Source: BOG-1363 sp043775355 (GTDB lineage: Bacteria > Planctomycetota > UBA11346). From it: a DNA stretch of 64,000 bases. The DNA is taken from assembly GCA_043775355.1 (NCBI GenBank), contig JAYVSL010000007.1, positions 15,774-79,773 on the forward strand, read 5' to 3'. Of the stretch, positions 27,453 through 36,053 are shown piece after piece. Below the pieces are notes generated by a model that saw nothing but the letters and a program-made list of their open reading frames with translations, was not told the origin of the DNA and searched no databases. The position numbers and the translations under genes were made by a program. How positions within the stretch are numbered: position 1 is the first letter of the stretch; each line of letters opens with the position of its first letter.

Positions 27453-27510
27453 GTTATTTTGAGAATCGTTTCGTCACCACACGACTCGAAGCCAATAAAA
27501 GCCTGAATGC

Positions 27511-28071
27511 CTAGAACTTCAAAATGTCCTCGGTCTTTTCTTTCAATGCGCTCTCGGCCTTTACTTCGTATTGTTTCAGCAAGTCGCTGACTTTCTCGCT
27601 CGCCTTTTTGGTCGCGTCTTCCGGAAGTTTGTCGGCTTTACCCTTGGTCTCGACCGATTTAATCATGTCGCGACGCAAATTGCGCATCGAAACTTTGCAT
27701 TTTTCAGCAGCTTCTTTGGCTTGCGCCGCTAACTGCTTGCGACGTTCACTCGACAACGGTGGCACTTGAAGACGGATAACCACGCCATCGCTTTGCGGCA
27801 TCATTCCCAGTTGCGCTTCCATCAGCGCTTTCTCAATGGGCTTAATCATCGCTTTATCCCAGGGCTTAATCAGGATTTGAGCTGGTTCCGGCACGGTAAG
27901 TCCCGCGCATTGGGAAATTGGCATACGACTGCCGTAGGCATCAACCTGTACGTGTTCGATCATCGCCACGCTCGCACGACCTGTGCGAATGTGTTTAAAT
28001 TCATGAGCCAGCGCTCCCAACGCTTTGTCAAATTTGGTGGTGCAGTCCTTGATCTCAGTATCAAAACTCAT
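27511..28071 (-). CDS. frr: Ribosome recycling factor
   Basis: With EF-G it splits the post-termination ribosome. The 186-residue length is standard. It shows the RRF pattern: FKHIRTGRAS near 25-34, the domain II core AGLTVPEPAQILIKPWDKAMIKPIEKAL, then PPLSSERRKQL and RNLRRDMIKSVETKGK. The frame is open further upstream to 28176, but the family start is MSFDTEIKD at 28071, with GAGGAG five bases upstream. It follows pyrH with a 34-base gap in a unit that starts with flagellar genes. Confidence 0.97.
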   Translation of the reverse strand: MSFDTEIKDCTTKFDKALGALAHEFKHIRTGRASVAMIEHVQVDAYGSRMPISQCAGLTVPEPAQILIKPWDKAMIKPIEKALMEAQLGMMPQSDGVVIRLQVPPLSSERRKQLAAQAKEAAEKCKVSMRNLRRDMIKSVETKGKADKLPEDATKKASEKVSDLLKQYEVKAESALKEKTEDILKF

Positions 28072-28105
28072 TGATGCTCCTCGGTAATGGGAAAGCGTAA
28101 AAAAC

Positions 28106-28912
28106 TCAGCGTGTCGGTAAACCAGATGGATCGCCAACCAATGTCCCAGGAGGATTCGGTCCCAAGGCAGCGGCAATGGCTCCTGAAACGGTCATATCAA
28201 ATACCCGGATGGTGACGTGATGATCACGACAAATCGGAAAGGCGGTAGCATCCATTACCGCGTAACGGCCTTCAACCGCTTGATCAAAAGTGAGGAAATC
28301 AAAACGCTTCGCGTTGGGGACCTTTTTAGGGTCAGCAGTATAAATGCCGTCAACCTTGCTGCCTTTTAGCAATTCCGCAGCACCGATTTCCGTCGCGCGC
28401 AGAGCTGCTGTGGTATCCGTGGTGAAGAACGGATGACCGGTACCACCACCAAAAATGACGACCATACCACTGGTTAGCCAAGCCATCACTTGAGCACGAT
28501 TATATTGATGACAGACGTTAGGAATATGATGCGGAGCAACCACTTCAGCACGTCCGCCTTGACGTTCGATGCCTTCTTTCAGCGCCAAACTATTAATTAA
28601 GGTTGCGAGCATGCCCATGTAATCGCCGCGCGTTGGATCGCCGGCATTACGGCCATGCATCTCAGAGCCGCGCATGATGTTTCCACCGCCAACCACCACG
28701 GCTATCGGACCACGCTGTAAACCAGTGAGCAGTTCAGCGCAGACGCGTTCCACCGTCTGCCAATCTAGAATTCCTTCGCGACCTTGCAGCGCCTCACCAG
28801 ATAATTTGAGCAGACGCGGACGTACGGGGGATGCTACCATGGGCGGGAATGATAAATCCAACTCACCGGGCGCAAGATGAGGTGCGCTCACCACGCTCAC
28901 CGGCGCAGGCAC
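28106..28912 (-). CDS. pyrH: UMP kinase
   Basis: It phosphorylates UMP to UDP and belongs to the amino-acid-kinase fold. Motifs are LLKLSGEAL with the phosphate-binding Lys, VVVGGGNIMRG, DYMGMLATLINSLAL, GGGTGHPFFTTDTTAALRA and DGIYTADPKKVPNAK. The longest frame starts at a GTG (28912) three bases after the flgA stop. An ATG at 28840 would give the usual N-terminus but has no ribosome site, so the start is uncertain. The pyrH-frr order is common in bacteria; joining it to flgA is not. Confidence 0.95.
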   Translation of the reverse strand: MPAPVSVVSAPHLAPGELDLSFPPMVASPVRPRLLKLSGEALQGREGILDWQTVERVCAELLTGLQRGPIAVVVGGGNIMRGSEMHGRNAGDPTRGDYMGMLATLINSLALKEGIERQGGRAEVVAPHHIPNVCHQYNRAQVMAWLTSGMVVIFGGGTGHPFFTTDTTAALRATEIGAAELLKGSKVDGIYTADPKKVPNAKRFDFLTFDQAVEGRYAVMDATAFPICRDHHVTIRVFDMTVSGAIAAALGPNPPGTLVGDPSGLPTR

Positions 28913-28915
28913 GAC

Positions 28916-29851
28916 TCAATGATCCAGCAAGACTTGTCCATCAGCGATGACTTTACCACGTACCGTTCGGCCATCGGTCTCTCGTCGTACGCTGATGCTC
29001 TCACCAATATGACCGTCATTAAGCGCTGCACCCTTCGCCGTAAGTTGGAATCGTTCGGTGTTCACCAGCAATACGATCCCTTGTCCAGCTCGTACGTTCG
29101 GAGGCAACACGATGACGGCGGCAGAAAGCGGCGTGCCCTCAGCAAGATCCATGCGCGCTTCATGACCAATGATTTCATTCGATGTCAGCGCTGCGGTACC
29201 TGCTCGATTCACCGCCACGCGTTCAGTCCTGACATCACCAGCGCCAATGCGTTCCCCACGGCGCAATTGCCGTGATGCGACCATCATTTGGCGATGACGA
29301 ACAACCCGCAGTGTCACTAATGCCCGAGCCACTTCGACTTCACCACGCATCAAGCGTACTTTAAATGGAATGTCACCGGTGCGACTCTGATCCAGCGGCT
29401 GAGCCACCATAGTCACTTCGCTACCTCCATCAGGAACCACCAGCACACCTGAAGAACGCAATGTAGTGATGACTATTTCGTCGCCATCGGCAACGATTGT
29501 CGCTCGCGCTGCCTGCACGATATCCGCCTCTGCGATCGTGCGTCCGCGACGTGCGACCCGACTGGTGCCGCTGACGATCAACGATGAGCCCAATCCGTGG
29601 CCAATCGCACGACGGATCTCGCCCGCTTCGAGCTCGCGCTCGCGTAGATCCGGTAATTCCACCACGGGAAGATCGCGAATAACCGCAATCAACGCCGCAT
29701 TGCCACTGAGTTCGGCCACCTCGCTCAACGTCGCGCGTTCGCTCGCCACTGATACCACAGGACGTAGCGTCACGGTGACTTCGCCAGCAGCTAACGACAA
29801 AAAAATCGCCGTAGCCATCACCGTCACCAGTAACCGTAACGCATGCCGCAT
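28916..29851 (-). CDS. flgA: Flagellar P-ring assembly chaperone FlgA
   Basis: A periplasmic chaperone for FlgI. The 311-residue precursor has a signal peptide ending near AAGE. The C-terminal SAF domain is seen in QLRRGERIGAGDVRTERV and GHEARMDLAEGTPLSAAVI, and the last part (VLLVNTERFQLTAKGAALNDG, then SISVRR) matches the FlgA C-terminal domain, which usually reads G.IG..I.V.N. The ATG at 29851 has GGTGAT five bases upstream; a TTG three bases earlier is possible. It starts four bases after flgG. Confidence 0.9.
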   Translation of the reverse strand: MRHALRLLVTVMATAIFLSLAAGEVTVTLRPVVSVASERATLSEVAELSGNAALIAVIRDLPVVELPDLRERELEAGEIRRAIGHGLGSSLIVSGTSRVARRGRTIAEADIVQAARATIVADGDEIVITTLRSSGVLVVPDGGSEVTMVAQPLDQSRTGDIPFKVRLMRGEVEVARALVTLRVVRHRQMMVASRQLRRGERIGAGDVRTERVAVNRAGTAALTSNEIIGHEARMDLAEGTPLSAAVIVLPPNVRAGQGIVLLVNTERFQLTAKGAALNDGHIGESISVRRETDGRTVRGKVIADGQVLLDH

Positions 29852-29855
29852 CAAA

Positions 29856-30644
29856 TCACCGCACGATATCGTTAGCGGTACGCATCATTTCATCGCTGGT
29901 TTTAATGCTTTTCGAGTTCATTTCGTATGCTCGTTGCGCAACGATAAGATTGACCAATTCAGTAACGACTTCGACGTTGGCCTTCTCTAGCGCTCCCCCT
30001 CGAATGTTACCAAATCCGCTCTGTGCCGGATTACCAATTTCCGGGCTGCCAGACGCCGCGCTCTCTTGAAATAAGTTGCGACCAATCGCAAGTAAACCTG
30101 GTGGATTAATAAAACGAGTCAGCGTCAAGGTGCCGATGACCTGCGGATTGACCGTATTAGGCAACACGACACTGACTTCACCAGCGGGAGAGACGCTGTA
30201 TTGAGTCGATCCCTGTGGAACCGTAATGTTCGGATTTACATATAATCCATCAGGAGAAACCAGTCTTCCATCCGCATCCGGTCGAAAATCACCCGCACGA
30301 GTGTACGCGCTGGTTCCATCATTGAGCGTGACCGCAAAGAAACCTTCGCCATCAATCGCCATATCGAATGGCGCGCCGGTTTCTTCGATATTGCCCGGAG
30401 TAAAAATGCGCGGCGTGCCGCTCAATCGTACGCCATTGCCGATCTGCGTCCCGGTCGGATTTCGACCCGCATCGCCATTCTTCACGCCCGGTGATGTCGG
30501 CGTATCATAAAATAAATCCTGAAAATTAACCCGCTGGCGTTTGAAGCCGTTGGTGTTGACGTTGGCAATATTATTGGCGATCACATCGACATTGGTCTGC
30601 TGAGCGACCATGCCGTTGGCGCCGGTCCAGAGTGCACGTGGCAT
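29856..30644 (-). CDS. flgG: Flagellar distal rod protein FlgG
   Basis: A 262-residue protein of the expected length. The N-terminal rod signature is NVDVIANNIANVNTNGFKR, the middle has the beta-domain GEGFFAVTLNDGTSAYTRAGDF, and the C-terminus ends KANVEVVTELVNLIVAQRAYEMNSKSIKTSDEM, which is diagnostic of FlgG. It forms the distal rod that crosses the P- and L-rings. A GAGGAG ribosome site precedes it. It lies between flgF and flgA on one transcript. Confidence 0.96.
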   Translation of the reverse strand: MPRALWTGANGMVAQQTNVDVIANNIANVNTNGFKRQRVNFQDLFYDTPTSPGVKNGDAGRNPTGTQIGNGVRLSGTPRIFTPGNIEETGAPFDMAIDGEGFFAVTLNDGTSAYTRAGDFRPDADGRLVSPDGLYVNPNITVPQGSTQYSVSPAGEVSVVLPNTVNPQVIGTLTLTRFINPPGLLAIGRNLFQESAASGSPEIGNPAQSGFGNIRGGALEKANVEVVTELVNLIVAQRAYEMNSKSIKTSDEMMRTANDIVR

Positions 30645-30691
30645 AGAATCTCCTCAGGTTTGCGGTTTCAATAATGAGAGACGAATGAAAA

Positions 30692-31462
30692 TCACGAACC
30701 ACCACGCAGAAGTTCACTCAAACTTCCGCCAATATTCGACTGTTCTTTCAGTGCGCGTTGAGCCGAGTCATAACGACGTTGAACCGCGATCATCGCAACC
30801 ATTTGTTCCAGCGGCTCAAAATTGGCTTTTTCCAGATGACCTTGCGCGACTTGATAGCCGCTCGCATCACTGACGGCTTGCTCAGCAGGATCAAAATACT
30901 GACCATTGAGCGGTATTAATTGCTTGGTGTCGGCAACTTTGACGACGCGCAACTGATCGATCACAGCTTGTTGCGGAACACCATTTTGCAGGGTTTCCGC
31001 CATCACACGTCCCGTCTGATCAACCGTGACACGACGCGCATCCGGTGGAATCGTGATCGGCCCGCCTTGTCCTTCGAGCAACCAACCTTGCGGCGTCGCT
31101 AAACGCCCTTGCGCATCGGGAGTAAAATGTCCGGCACGAGTCAACAGGTTTCGTCCCTGATTGTCACGAACCCGATAAAATCCCTCTCCGCGTATGGCAA
31201 AATCATAGGGAGACGATGTTGGCTCTAATTGGCCCTCAGCGAAATTGAAATAGCTGCCTGCTGGAAGGACACCGGCACCACCGTCACCGCCAATGCCTTC
31301 CGTATTGCCGTGAGCCCTTAACGTTTCCGCAAACGAATTTCGTCGCACTGACTCCTCGCGATAGCCTGCGGTCTGCTGATTCGCTAAATTCCGCGCATTG
31401 ATTTCTTGCGCTCTGGTCTCGACGACCATCGCGCTGGCTGCGGCATAGATTCCCTTGGGCAT
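30692..31462 (-). CDS. flgF: Flagellar basal-body rod protein FlgF (FlgG paralogue)
   Basis: A 256-residue rod protein. It has an N-terminal helix with INARNLANQQTAGYREE (a diverged form of the NxANxxTxGF motif), the beta-domain EGFYRVRDNQGRNLLTRAGHF and a C-terminal helix EPLEQMVAMIAVQRRYDSAQRAL. The order before flgG and the divergent N-terminal motif make FlgF the best name. The start at 31462 has GAGGAGG six bases upstream; the longer frame to 31561 is rejected. It is the first gene of flgF-flgG-flgA-pyrH-frr. Confidence 0.9.
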   Translation of the reverse strand: MPKGIYAAASAMVVETRAQEINARNLANQQTAGYREESVRRNSFAETLRAHGNTEGIGGDGGAGVLPAGSYFNFAEGQLEPTSSPYDFAIRGEGFYRVRDNQGRNLLTRAGHFTPDAQGRLATPQGWLLEGQGGPITIPPDARRVTVDQTGRVMAETLQNGVPQQAVIDQLRVVKVADTKQLIPLNGQYFDPAEQAVSDASGYQVAQGHLEKANFEPLEQMVAMIAVQRRYDSAQRALKEQSNIGGSLSELLRGGS

Positions 31463-31480
31463 GGTAGACCTCCTCATCCG

Positions 31481-31499
31481 GTGTGCAGGAAATGCACAC
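31481..31499 (-). promoter_or_regulatory. Hairpin in the flgF leader
   Basis: GTGTGCA pairs with TGCACAC across a 5-base loop, between the sigma-54 element and the flgF ribosome site. It would lie in the 5' untranslated region and could affect RNA stability or translation. Confidence 0.4.
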
Positions 31500-31532
31500 G
31501 CCGCGTCTGCGACCGACGGATATTGGGTCATT

Positions 31533-31548
31533 CGCAACCACAGTGCCA
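31533..31548 (-). promoter_or_regulatory. Sigma-54 (-24/-12) promoter of the flgF operon
   Basis: The minus strand reads TGGCACTGTGGTTGCG. It matches the RpoN consensus at ten of twelve defined positions, with GG and GC ten bases apart. It is nearly the same as the element before flgH. It lies 70 bases before flgF and just before the rpsI terminator hairpin ends the upstream transcript. Confidence 0.8.
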
Positions 31549-31556
31549 ACAACGCA

Positions 31557-31582
31557 AACACCCAGGGAAAACCCTGGGTGTT
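31557..31582 (-). terminator. Rho-independent terminator after rpsI
   Basis: A perfect 11-bp stem, AACACCCAGGG with CCCTGGGTGTT, with a 4-base loop; on the minus strand it runs into TTTG. It lies 60 bases past the rpsI stop and directly before the flgF promoter. Confidence 0.8.
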
Positions 31583-31641
31583 GACGCGTTCTGAACAAAG
31601 GAGACCTGCGCAAAGGCTTTAGGCCGCTTGCGCGGACAGCT

Positions 31642-32037
31642 TTAGCGCTTGCTGAACTGGCAGCCACGACGTGCTTTACGCAGGCCGTACTTCTTACGTT
31701 CAACCATACGACTGTCGCGGGTCATCAAACCATGACGACGAAGAGTGGCTTCAACCGCTGGTTCAGCTTTCGCCAAAGCGCGAGAAATGCCCAGAACGCA
31801 AGCGCCGACTTGGCCGGTCATTCCACCGCCGTCAACGTTGACGAATACATCGAAACGGCCAGCCGTTTCGGTGAGTTCCAACGGCTTACGCGCAAGTTTT
31901 TGCATACGATCGACCGGGAAGTATTCTTCGATCTTGCGATCGTTGATCACTACCAAGCCACTGCCAGGAGCGAGGCGAACACGAGCAACGCTCGTCTTAC
32001 GGCGACCCAAACCCCAAATGTATTCCTTACCAGCCAT
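31642..32037 (-). CDS. rpsI: Small ribosomal subunit protein uS9
   Basis: A 131-residue ribosomal protein. It starts MAGKEYIWGLGRRKTSVARVRL and ends with the uS9 signature RDSRMVERKKYGLRKARRGCQFSKR, whose C-terminal Lys-Arg reaches the tRNA in the P site. The start at 32037 has GGAGA nine bases upstream; a longer frame to 32136 has no support. Its usual partner rplM is not adjacent; a secreted protein gene lies upstream instead. Confidence 0.97.
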   Translation of the reverse strand: MAGKEYIWGLGRRKTSVARVRLAPGSGLVVINDRKIEEYFPVDRMQKLARKPLELTETAGRFDVFVNVDGGGMTGQVGACVLGISRALAKAEPAVEATLRRHGLMTRDSRMVERKKYGLRKARRGCQFSKR

Positions 32038-32148
32038 TGAAACGTATCTCCAGAGTTGATGACAGACCGCACGCCGAAGAAGCCGGCTTGGACGGAGGTT
32101 CGGACTGTATGGCGACCAAGCTTCCGTCAAGTCCAAGGCTGCGATTGA

Positions 32149-33027
32149 TCAACCGCCGTTCCAATGGAAGCCCCAGGCATTGTTACTACCGCCACCTGAT
32201 GCCCCGATGTGCCACCCACCACCCGTGCCGCAATAGGGCGGACGACCAGTTGGATAGCCTGGATACACCGGATAAATTTGACGGTAGCCCGTACAAATAC
32301 CACCAAAGCGACCACCATAAAGCGTATGGTACGACGAACGGTAGTACCCGCTGGAGTAGGTTTCTGGGTAAAGGCTAGCGCTCGCATTTGCCGCATTTTC
32401 AGCGGCCACGGCAGCCGAAATTCGCGCAAGACGACGTTGTTCGTCATGTTCTTTGCGCGCGAGCACTTGCTCTTCACGTCGCCGAACTTCGTCGGCCAAA
32501 GCCTGCTCCTGCGCCGCCCAGGTCATCCACGATCCATGTGAAAAGACTTCACCGCGCGCTGTTGCTGCTTCGTTCGCACGCATCCAGACACCGTGAGATA
32601 GGCTCATCCCTAACAGTTTGCGGGCATCGAGATGTTGACGATCGATCTGCACGACATGGGTCGCAAGTTCCTTGGCTGTTGCGTTTTCACCACGTTCTTG
32701 CATCTGTCGTGCAAGATTCCACCACTCGGAAGCCGTCGCATCGTTACGCTTCGTTAAAGCAGCGGCTTGCTGATTGATTTCATTAATAAAGAGTTGGCGC
32801 TGAGAAACGCCGTAAACGATCCGTTGTACTTTCGCTTTTGGGATGTGTTGAACAGCAACGAGGTTGCCGGAACTCACGCGTATATCTACGGTATCTGCAT
32901 CAGCCGATGAAATAACGTCGCCATCAATAATACGACCATCACTGAGATAGATCTCATCCCCCTGGGCGGAACCAAAGGCCAAGAAAGTAACCAGCACAGC
33001 AAAACATGAGCGGTGAACCTTGTTCAT
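32149..33027 (-). CDS. Exported protein with Tyr/Gly-rich tail, unknown function
   Basis: A 292-residue precursor with a signal peptide (about 1-23, ending AQG). Residues 24-72 form a small beta-type segment (DEIYLSDGRIIDGDVI), similar in outline to SH3-like domains of exported planctomycete proteins. A helical, TPR-like region follows (about 95-150) and then a charged coiled stretch (about 165-205). The last 70 residues are rich in Tyr, Gly, Pro and Ser, with several Cys, and look like an exposed or structural tail. I do not recognise the family. It is divergent from the FGGY kinase gene. Confidence 0.7.
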   Translation of the reverse strand: MNKVHRSCFAVLVTFLAFGSAQGDEIYLSDGRIIDGDVISSADADTVDIRVSSGNLVAVQHIPKAKVQRIVYGVSQRQLFINEINQQAAALTKRNDATASEWWNLARQMQERGENATAKELATHVVQIDRQHLDARKLLGMSLSHGVWMRANEAATARGEVFSHGSWMTWAAQEQALADEVRRREEQVLARKEHDEQRRLARISAAVAAENAANASASLYPETYSSGYYRSSYHTLYGGRFGGICTGYRQIYPVYPGYPTGRPPYCGTGGGWHIGASGGGSNNAWGFHWNGG

Positions 33028-33163
33028 GACTGGTCCTTGTGGCGAATGGTATTGATGACTTTGACAGAATTGATTTTACGCAGGAGGCCAAAAGCCAAAT
33101 CCATGATGGTTGTACTTGACGTTTGTAACAATCACCTCTAAGGTAACTAGCTAAATTATCCAC

Positions 33164-34678
33164 ATGCCCCCACCCGCAGCCTATTTTCTTGGTATTGATG
33201 TCGCTCGCACCGGACTTGGTTTGGTGGTGTTGGCTGGCGATGGCCGTCAAGTCGCGCTGTTGCACCGCGCCTACGGCGGGAACACTGACCAGTTGTCCGA
33301 TCCGCAAGATTGGTGGCGTGCTGCCCGTACTGGTATCAAAGAAATCCTGCGCCGCGCTGAGTTACGTGCCGATCAGATTCGTTGTATCGGCGTAACCGGC
33401 GACAGCGATGGTACCGTGGCCCTGTCAAAAGATGGCAAAGCTTTGTGCATGAGCAGCTTAGGTGCAGATCCACGAGCAGAGCCTCAGGTAGATCAGCTCA
33501 ATAAAACTGTTGGTGCACGTAATCTGCTCAACCTCGCTAGTGGCCCAGCTCACTCCGGGGCGGCAGCCGTAAAATTATTATGGTTGCGCGAAAATGAAAA
33601 ACGAGCTTGGCATGATTTAGGGATCGTACTCAGCCCCAAGGATTTCCTTCGGTATCGCCTCTGCGAAACCATGATCACCGACGCATCCGACGCCGCTGCC
33701 ACGCTCCTGTTCAATCCCAAGACGCGTGCATGGTCGAAACAACTCCTCAGCTTACTTGAAATCAACCCCGCATGGCTGCCGACCATCAGTAACGGTCAGC
33801 TCATTAGCGGACGCGTTACCGCTACCGCTTCACGTGAAGCCGGCCTGCAAGCAGGAACCCCGGTCATCACTGGCGGCGGTCACGCTGCCTCATCGGCCAT
33901 TTCAGCTGCAGTTCTTGAAGCTGGGTCAGCAATGGTTGAACTCGGCGGTAATGGCGGAATTTTTGTTCCTACCAAAGACGCGATGCGTGACCCAAGCGGT
34001 CGACTGATCACGACCTGTCACTGTGTTCCTGGGGTCTGGGCATTAACGCAATCCGACCTCGCCAGCGCAGAGCCACTTGATTGGCTCCAACAACATGTCT
34101 TCTCCAGTGAAGTTATGCAGGCGAAACGCAGCCAACGCGATGCCCTTGAGCCACTCGCCGAATTAGCGGCGGAAACCCCGCCTGGATCAGATGGCTTGAT
34201 CCACCTGTCATTGAAGCAATCACCTCGCATGAATGGTTTCGTAGGCCTTAACCGTCGTCATGGACGCGGTCATCTCGTGCGAGCAGTCCTCGAAAGCGGA
34301 GCGCTCGCTGTCCGTTCTGCGCTCGAAGCATTGGTCGATCTCAAGCGTGATCCTGAATCTATTTTGGTGGTCGGCGCCGGAGCCAGCAATCACCTGTGGT
34401 GTCAAATCCTCGCCGACGCACTGGACCGTCAGATCCATGCTATTCCGGGCGCAGAGTGTGCCGCTACCGGTGCGGCCATTCTCGCTGGCTCTGCTGTTGG
34501 ATTTTATAAAAATGTACCGGAAGCCTGCAGTAAAATGGTCGGAACAAAAGTCGCCTACCAACCGCGTAAGGCCGCCACTGAAATTTATCAGTTACTCGGA
34601 CCCACTATTTCACGGCTGTCACAAGCCGGTGCTGCTGCTTTTTCCGGTGAGACACTCGTCGCTGAGGCCCAATCATGA
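33164..34678 (+). CDS. FGGY-family carbohydrate kinase, xylulokinase-like
   Basis: A 504-residue sugar kinase. The N-terminus FLGIDVARTGLGLVVLAGDG is the ATPase-fold phosphate loop, IGVTGDSDGTVAL corresponds to the xylulokinase GQMHG region in a changed form, and PKDFLRYRLC, then VITGGGHAASSAI and VVGAGASNHLWCQILAD are the later FGGY motifs. The changed GQMHG motif means the sugar cannot be predicted. It starts without a clear ribosome site. The stop overlaps the FtsB-like gene by four bases. Confidence 0.82.
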   Translation: MPPPAAYFLGIDVARTGLGLVVLAGDGRQVALLHRAYGGNTDQLSDPQDWWRAARTGIKEILRRAELRADQIRCIGVTGDSDGTVALSKDGKALCMSSLGADPRAEPQVDQLNKTVGARNLLNLASGPAHSGAAAVKLLWLRENEKRAWHDLGIVLSPKDFLRYRLCETMITDASDAAATLLFNPKTRAWSKQLLSLLEINPAWLPTISNGQLISGRVTATASREAGLQAGTPVITGGGHAASSAISAAVLEAGSAMVELGGNGGIFVPTKDAMRDPSGRLITTCHCVPGVWALTQSDLASAEPLDWLQQHVFSSEVMQAKRSQRDALEPLAELAAETPPGSDGLIHLSLKQSPRMNGFVGLNRRHGRGHLVRAVLESGALAVRSALEALVDLKRDPESILVVGAGASNHLWCQILADALDRQIHAIPGAECAATGAAILAGSAVGFYKNVPEACSKMVGTKVAYQPRKAATEIYQLLGPTISRLSQAGAAAFSGETLVAEAQS

Positions 34679-34995
34679 GCTTGGCTCGCGGGCCATTTTT
34701 TGTGCTCCATGTGGTGTTAGCCACCGTCGTTGTGATCAGCTTGTTTATTTATCTTCAAGAACGACAGAACGAAGTTTCGCATATTCAGCAGATTGCCCAT
34801 CAGGAACATGTGGAAACCCTGCGACTCCAAGCTGACCTCGTTCAGCAAGAAGAATTAATTAAGGGATTACAACACAAAGATCCGTACGTCGTGGAGTTGA
34901 TTGCGCGTGATAAATTCAAGTACGCTGGGGTTGGAGAAATCGCGCCACCCCCTTTGCCTGTAATTGACAAGACCAGAGCCACCGTTACTAAGTGA
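34675..34995 (+). CDS. FtsB/DivIC-like septum formation protein
   Basis: A 106-residue bitopic membrane protein: a short cytoplasmic part, one transmembrane helix (about 8-26) and a heptad helix (about 27-66) followed by DPYVVELIARDKFKYAGVGE. The last motif is the FtsB/DivIC signature of family members that bridge FtsL and FtsQ in the divisome. It is coupled to the kinase gene by an ATGA overlap. The Pro-rich end is variable. The coupling to a sugar kinase is unexplained. Confidence 0.75.
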   Translation: MSLARGPFFVLHVVLATVVVISLFIYLQERQNEVSHIQQIAHQEHVETLRLQADLVQQEELIKGLQHKDPYVVELIARDKFKYAGVGEIAPPPLPVIDKTRATVTK

Positions 34996-35069
34996 GCCCT
35001 CGCATGTGGCCGCGAACTCGGTCTGACTACTGAATCTAAGTTCAGTAGCGCGTGTCGCATACGATTTAT

Positions 35070-35147
35070 CGGACCGTAGCTCAGCCTGGCTAGAGCGCTG
35101 CGTTCGGGACGCAGAGGCCGCAGGTTCAAATCCTGTCGGTCCGACCA
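35070..35147 (+). tRNA. tRNA-Pro (anticodon CGG)
   Basis: A full cloverleaf: acceptor CGGACCG with CGGTCCG, D-arm with AGCCTGGCT, anticodon stem CTGCG/CGCAG around the loop TTCGGGA (anticodon CGG at 35105-35107) and T-arm with GTTCAAATC. The discriminator A and the CCA end are encoded. Confidence 0.97.
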
Positions 35148-35378
35148 CTTTACGCATCGAACACTGGCATCTTCACGAAGAGAGTCGGTGATTGAAAACT
35201 TGTTACCGTATTTCAAGGTCTGCGACGTCGCAGATGCAGAAAATTGATCACGTCGGTTTTTTCTGCGCCCTTTTTCAATGGCGCCGTTTCAATGGCGAAG
35301 GCGCGACTGAGAAAGCGATTATCTGGCGTCTCTTGTTCAGGCCTCTACGCTTCTTTACGATACGAAATACGACATCTT

Positions 35379-35449
35379 GCGGGTGTAGCTCAATGGTAGA
35401 GCGGTTGGTTCCCATCCAACATACGAGGGTTCGATTCCCTTCACCCGCT
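35379..35449 (+). tRNA. tRNA-Gly (anticodon CCC)
   Basis: A full cloverleaf: acceptor GCGGGTG with CACCCGC, D-arm with TAGCTCAATGGTAGAGC, anticodon stem GTTGG/CCAAC around TTCCCAT (anticodon CCC at 35411-35413) and T-arm with GTTCGATTC. The discriminator is T and the CCA end is not encoded, unlike the neighbouring tRNA-Pro. Confidence 0.97.
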
Positions 35450-35468
35450 CAGCCTTTAAGGTGAGCGC

Positions 35469-36053
35469 ATGCCGCTATTCGATATTCCAGTCGTGATGCC
35501 CTACCGCTTGAGCGATGATCGCAGCGCGGCGCTCTTTTCTGTTCAAGTCAATACTGTTGCCAGTAACGAAATCGCCGCCGTTTCTGCAGCAAAAGCGCTC
35601 GTCCGTACGCTCGGCATGTTACGACATCGTGGCCAAGCGATAGAAGCGCAAGTTGAACGCGCAAAAATTGGTCCGATTGGTCGACAAATCGATGGTCCGT
35701 ATGCTTATGTCCTGACCCACGGAAATTTAATTCATCACCTCGATTTTCCCCCACGAATCGACAGCCAATCGGGTGAAGTCATGGGTAACGCTTTTGCGGG
35801 TTTAGATCCAAGTTTGCTCTTGGGCGTGGTTATGGATTGCCACCCACTTACCTACATCAATACCTCGGGATTAGCCAGCATCGCGGCGCATGCCAAACGC
35901 ATTCAGTTACGTTTATTTCGCATTTCCGAACCAGTAAACCGGGTTCTGCAAATCGTCGGTCTCGTACAAATGTTACGCATTTTTCCCGATCTCAGGTCTG
36001 CCCTCGAAGATCTGAGTCTAGCGCCAGCGGATGTGCCAGAACCAACGACCTAA
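35469..36053 (+). CDS. STAS-domain protein with extra N-terminal region
   Basis: A 194-residue protein. The C-terminal part (about 115-185) matches a STAS domain: VVMDCHPLTYINTSGLASIAAHAK, with Thr-Ser at the position that is phosphorylated in SpoIIAA-type proteins. The first 110 residues are an unidentified mixed alpha/beta region. It starts nine bases after the tRNA-Gly and may be read from the tRNA transcript. Its stop overlaps the stop of the convergent ligase gene. Its phosphatase could be the PP2C protein at 20417. Confidence 0.7.
   Translation: MPLFDIPVVMPYRLSDDRSAALFSVQVNTVASNEIAAVSAAKALVRTLGMLRHRGQAIEAQVERAKIGPIGRQIDGPYAYVLTHGNLIHHLDFPPRIDSQSGEVMGNAFAGLDPSLLLGVVMDCHPLTYINTSGLASIAAHAKRIQLRLFRISEPVNRVLQIVGLVQMLRIFPDLRSALEDLSLAPADVPEPTT

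Noticed and set aside
32085..32148. Possible rpsI promoter with TTGACG and TACAGT
   Set aside because: The spacing is only 15 bases and no second element supports it.
35256..35300. Duplicated TTTCAATGGCG between the two tRNA genes
   Set aside because: Just two copies of 11 bases in a gap without other signals; too little to call a feature.
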